Shown: positions 40,717 through 42,447 of the stretch, piece after piece | How the letters are laid out: each line of letters begins with the position of its first letter | How positions within the stretch are numbered: the first letter of the stretch is position 1 | Assembly (NCBI GenBank): GCA_001464385.1 | Contig: LNFB01000037.1 | Coordinates: forward strand, 1 to 42,447 | From: Deltaproteobacteria bacterium Ga0077550 | GTDB taxonomy: Bacteria > Myxococcota_A > Polyangia > Nannocystales > Nannocystaceae | Direction of reading: 5' to 3' | DNA length: 42,447 bases | Made by a program: the position numbers and the translations under genes | Notes under the pieces: model-generated | Seen by the model: the letters and a program-made list of their open reading frames with translations, nothing else | Databases searched by the model: none | What the model was told of the DNA's origin: nothing

Positions 40717-40739
40717 GCGCGAGCGTCAGCCCGGCGCGA
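40706..40739. repeat. 17-bp direct duplication at a gene end
   Basis: GCGTCAGCCCGGCGCGA is present twice without a gap (40706-40722 and 40723-40739), followed by a partial third copy inside the coding end. It duplicates the stop region of the choice-of-anchor gene (LAPG-stop) and the hairpin arm. Confidence 0.9.
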
Positions 40740-42447
40740 GCGTCAACTCGTAGATCGACACCGTCCCGCTGATCTCGCTGGTCACGACGACCAGCGGGTT
40801 GCCCGTCGGGCTGTCGACCGCCGCGACGAAGAGCAGGCCCTCGGGCCCGAGGTCGTCGGCGTTGCCGGCCTCCGCGTCGCCGGCGAAGTCGCGCGGGTTC
40901 ACGTAGCCCCACAGCTGCGGCGCAGTGGGATCGTCGAGGCTCCACACCATCATCCCGCCGATGCGCTCGAGGCCGACGAACACGTACTGCGTGCCGAAGG
41001 CCTCGCCGACCGCGAGTCCCTCGGGCTCGGGGCCCTTGTTGTCGCTGCGATTGTCGAAGCTGTCGTTGTCGTCGTTGGTCGCGTTGAAGTGCAGCGGGAA
41101 GAGCTGCGCGCAGGTCTGCTCGATCGCGTCGCCGCTGTCCCAGACCAGCGCGCCTTGGGCGTCGAAGACGCTCACCGAGCGGGACCCGAACGCCCACAGG
41201 CGATCGAGATCGCCGTCGCCGTCGATGTCGCTGCTGGGCACGCTCACGCCGAGACGACCGAGCACCTCCGGGGCCTGCAGCGCCTCGGCGTCGGGGAACA
41301 CGGTGGGATCGAGGTCCTGGCTGGAGATGCGCGCCTCCTCCTCGAGCCCGTCGTAGTCGCGGGCGTCGCCCTCGTTCGCGGTGACCAGCCACGTGCTGCC
41401 GTTCGCCTCGAACGCCGCGATCGCGTCGGGCTGGCGCATGCCGAACACCGGGTGCGTCGCGATCGCGATCGCGTCGTCACGGTCGCTCGGATCGAGCCCG
41501 GTGAGCGAGTGGTCGACGAGGCCGAGCCCGACGACGTCGGTCACGGTCGCCGTCGCGACGTCGATGAGCGCCAGCGCGTTGTTCTCCTGCAGGGTCGCCC
41601 ACGCCACCGTGCCGTCGCTCGACACCGCGACGTACTCTGGCTCGAGATCCTGGGCCACCGACGCGCCGGGCCCGAAGACCCGCGTCGTCGCGTCGAGATC
41701 CCCGGCCGCGAACCCGAGGAACCCGGCCGTGCGCACGTCGGCCTGGTCCGCGGACTCGGCGCCCGCCGACACGTCGATGATGCTGACCGAGCCCTCCGGA
41801 TCGACCTGGCCGGGCTCGTAGCCCGCAGGCTCCCCCTCGTTGGCGACGAGCACGGTCTGACCGCTCGGATCGAAGGTGATCATGTCGGGCACCGCGCCGA
41901 CGGTGACCGCGGCGAGCGGCGTGCCGTCGACGTCGAAGAACAGCACCTGCCCGGGCTCGCCCGCCGTGGCGTTGGGCACTGCGGCCGCGACCACGCCGTC
42001 GCGCACCGCGACCGAGGTGGGCCCGCCCAGCGTGGGATCCGTGATCGCGAGGCTCTGGACGAGGACCGGCGCGGCCGGGTCGGAGACGTCGAGCACGTCG
42101 ATGGCGCCCGACTGGGCGTTGGTCACGAACAGCGACTGCGTGAGGGGATCGAACGCCGCGATCTCGGTCGCGCCCTCGCCGAACCGATCGGCGAGGGGCT
42201 CGGGGGCGTAGCGCCCGATGCGGTGGATCTCGAGGGCGCCGTCGGGGCCGCCGGTGGTGGTGCCGCCGTCGGTGGTCGTGCCGACGTCGGTGGTCGTCGC
42301 GTCGGTGGTCGTCCCGTCGGTGGTCGTCACGTCGGTGGTCGTCCCATCGGTGGTCGTGCCATCGCTCGTGCCGGTGGTCGGCCCGTCGGTGGTCGTGCCC
42401 GTCGTCCCGTCGGTGCCCGTCGTCCCGTCGGTGCCCGTCGTCCCGTC
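40726..42447 (-). CDS. Choice-of-anchor I surface protein (N-terminus cut by right edge)
   Basis: The minus-strand frame is open from the right edge to TGA 40726: 573 residues without the start. About 60 N-terminal residues are Thr/Asp/Gly repeats (DGTTT, DGTTGT), a linker like those behind lipoboxes elsewhere in this window. The rest is a beta-propeller of the choice-of-anchor I type: ALEIHRIGRYAPEPLADRFG, GATEIAAFDPLTQSLFVTNA, VLVANEGEPAGY, LEPEYVAVSSDG, TANEGDARDYDGLEEEARIS, NKGPEPEGLAVGEAFGTQYV and GPEGLLFVAA. This domain occurs in extracellular proteins and beside alkaline-phosphatase-like enzymes. I infer a surface-anchored protein. A GTG at 42330 is internal, not the start. Confidence 0.88.
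   Translation of the reverse strand, partial: DGTTGTDGTTGTDGTTGTTTDGPTTGTSDGTTTDGTTTDVTTTDGTTTDATTTDVGTTTDGGTTTGGPDGALEIHRIGRYAPEPLADRFGEGATEIAAFDPLTQSLFVTNAQSGAIDVLDVSDPAAPVLVQSLAITDPTLGGPTSVAVRDGVVAAAVPNATAGEPGQVLFFDVDGTPLAAVTVGAVPDMITFDPSGQTVLVANEGEPAGYEPGQVDPEGSVSIIDVSAGAESADQADVRTAGFLGFAAGDLDATTRVFGPGASVAQDLEPEYVAVSSDGTVAWATLQENNALALIDVATATVTDVVGLGLVDHSLTGLDPSDRDDAIAIATHPVFGMRQPDAIAAFEANGSTWLVTANEGDARDYDGLEEEARISSQDLDPTVFPDAEALQAPEVLGRLGVSVPSSDIDGDGDLDRLWAFGSRSVSVFDAQGALVWDSGDAIEQTCAQLFPLHFNATNDDNDSFDNRSDNKGPEPEGLAVGEAFGTQYVFVGLERIGGMMVWSLDDPTAPQLWGYVNPRDFAGDAEAGNADDLGPEGLLFVAAVDSPTGNPLVVVTSEISGTVSIYELTLAPG

Overview
The window reads as chromosomal DNA of a very GC-rich myxobacterium, most likely of the Nannocystis/Enhygromyxa/Plesiocystis type. 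The evidence is the repeated Ca-binding FG-GAP lipoproteins with Ser/Thr/Gly/Asp linkers behind a lipobox, a DUF2330 protein with a MYXO-CTERM-like tail, a sigma factor of the Myxococcales-only type, a DUF1501 plus c-type-heme planctomycete-like gene pair, and many GTG starts. No tRNA, rRNA, CRISPR, phage or insertion sequence was seen. No gap without a gene exceeds about 280 bases. Long antisense ORFs exist almost everywhere and are GC artefacts.

Layout. 1-4363 (minus): the start of an unrecognised protein, two paralogous FG-GAP propeller lipoproteins separated by a 14-bp tandem repeat, and two unrecognised genes, one a lipoprotein with a clear sigma70-type promoter. 4541-7575 (minus): histidine phosphatase-like protein, ACAD10/11-type acyl-CoA dehydrogenase and APH-like kinase, the last two translationally coupled; this resembles a 4-hydroxyacyl-CoA phosphorylation/elimination module. 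7654-11264: DUF2330 protein (+), a 16-bp tandem repeat, then adenosine deaminase and a DUF5329 lipoprotein (-).

11374-18829 (plus) is the most interesting segment. It is a five-gene operon in which every junction overlaps: lamin-tail-domain lipoprotein, staphylococcal-nuclease lipoprotein with an OB-like tail, five-fold lamin-tail protein, a second small staphylococcal-nuclease lipoprotein, and an outer-membrane beta-barrel with an N-terminal helix-hairpin-helix segment. I read it as a candidate cell-surface DNA-binding, cutting and perhaps uptake apparatus.

18855-20663 (minus): a cluster of five small membrane proteins (YqjE/holin-like, DUF3618-like, YtxH-like and two ElaB/YqjD-like). 20737-24071: a third FG-GAP lipoprotein, a myxobacterial sigma factor and an orphan MurG-like glycosyltransferase. 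24082-29347 (minus): an AlgI-type MBOAT acyltransferase with an unusual SGNH/propeller/SGNH partner, plus a one-TM protein. 29452-30322 (minus): rpsL-rpsG with a promoter and leader hairpin. 30602-34369 (plus): zinc-ribbon protein and MMPL/RND transporter. 34509-36868 (minus): frameshifted SUKH/beta-propeller gene and a COG4798 methyltransferase-like lipoprotein. 37056-40698 (plus): di-heme DUF1592/1588-like protein and DUF1501 Tat protein. 40726 to the right edge (minus): a choice-of-anchor I protein cut by the window.

Two genome-style features recur. Several genes have no Shine-Dalgarno but a -10-like hexamer 6-13 nt before the start codon (probable leaderless mRNAs). Convergent gene pairs end in perfect inverted repeats that contain or abut the stop codons.
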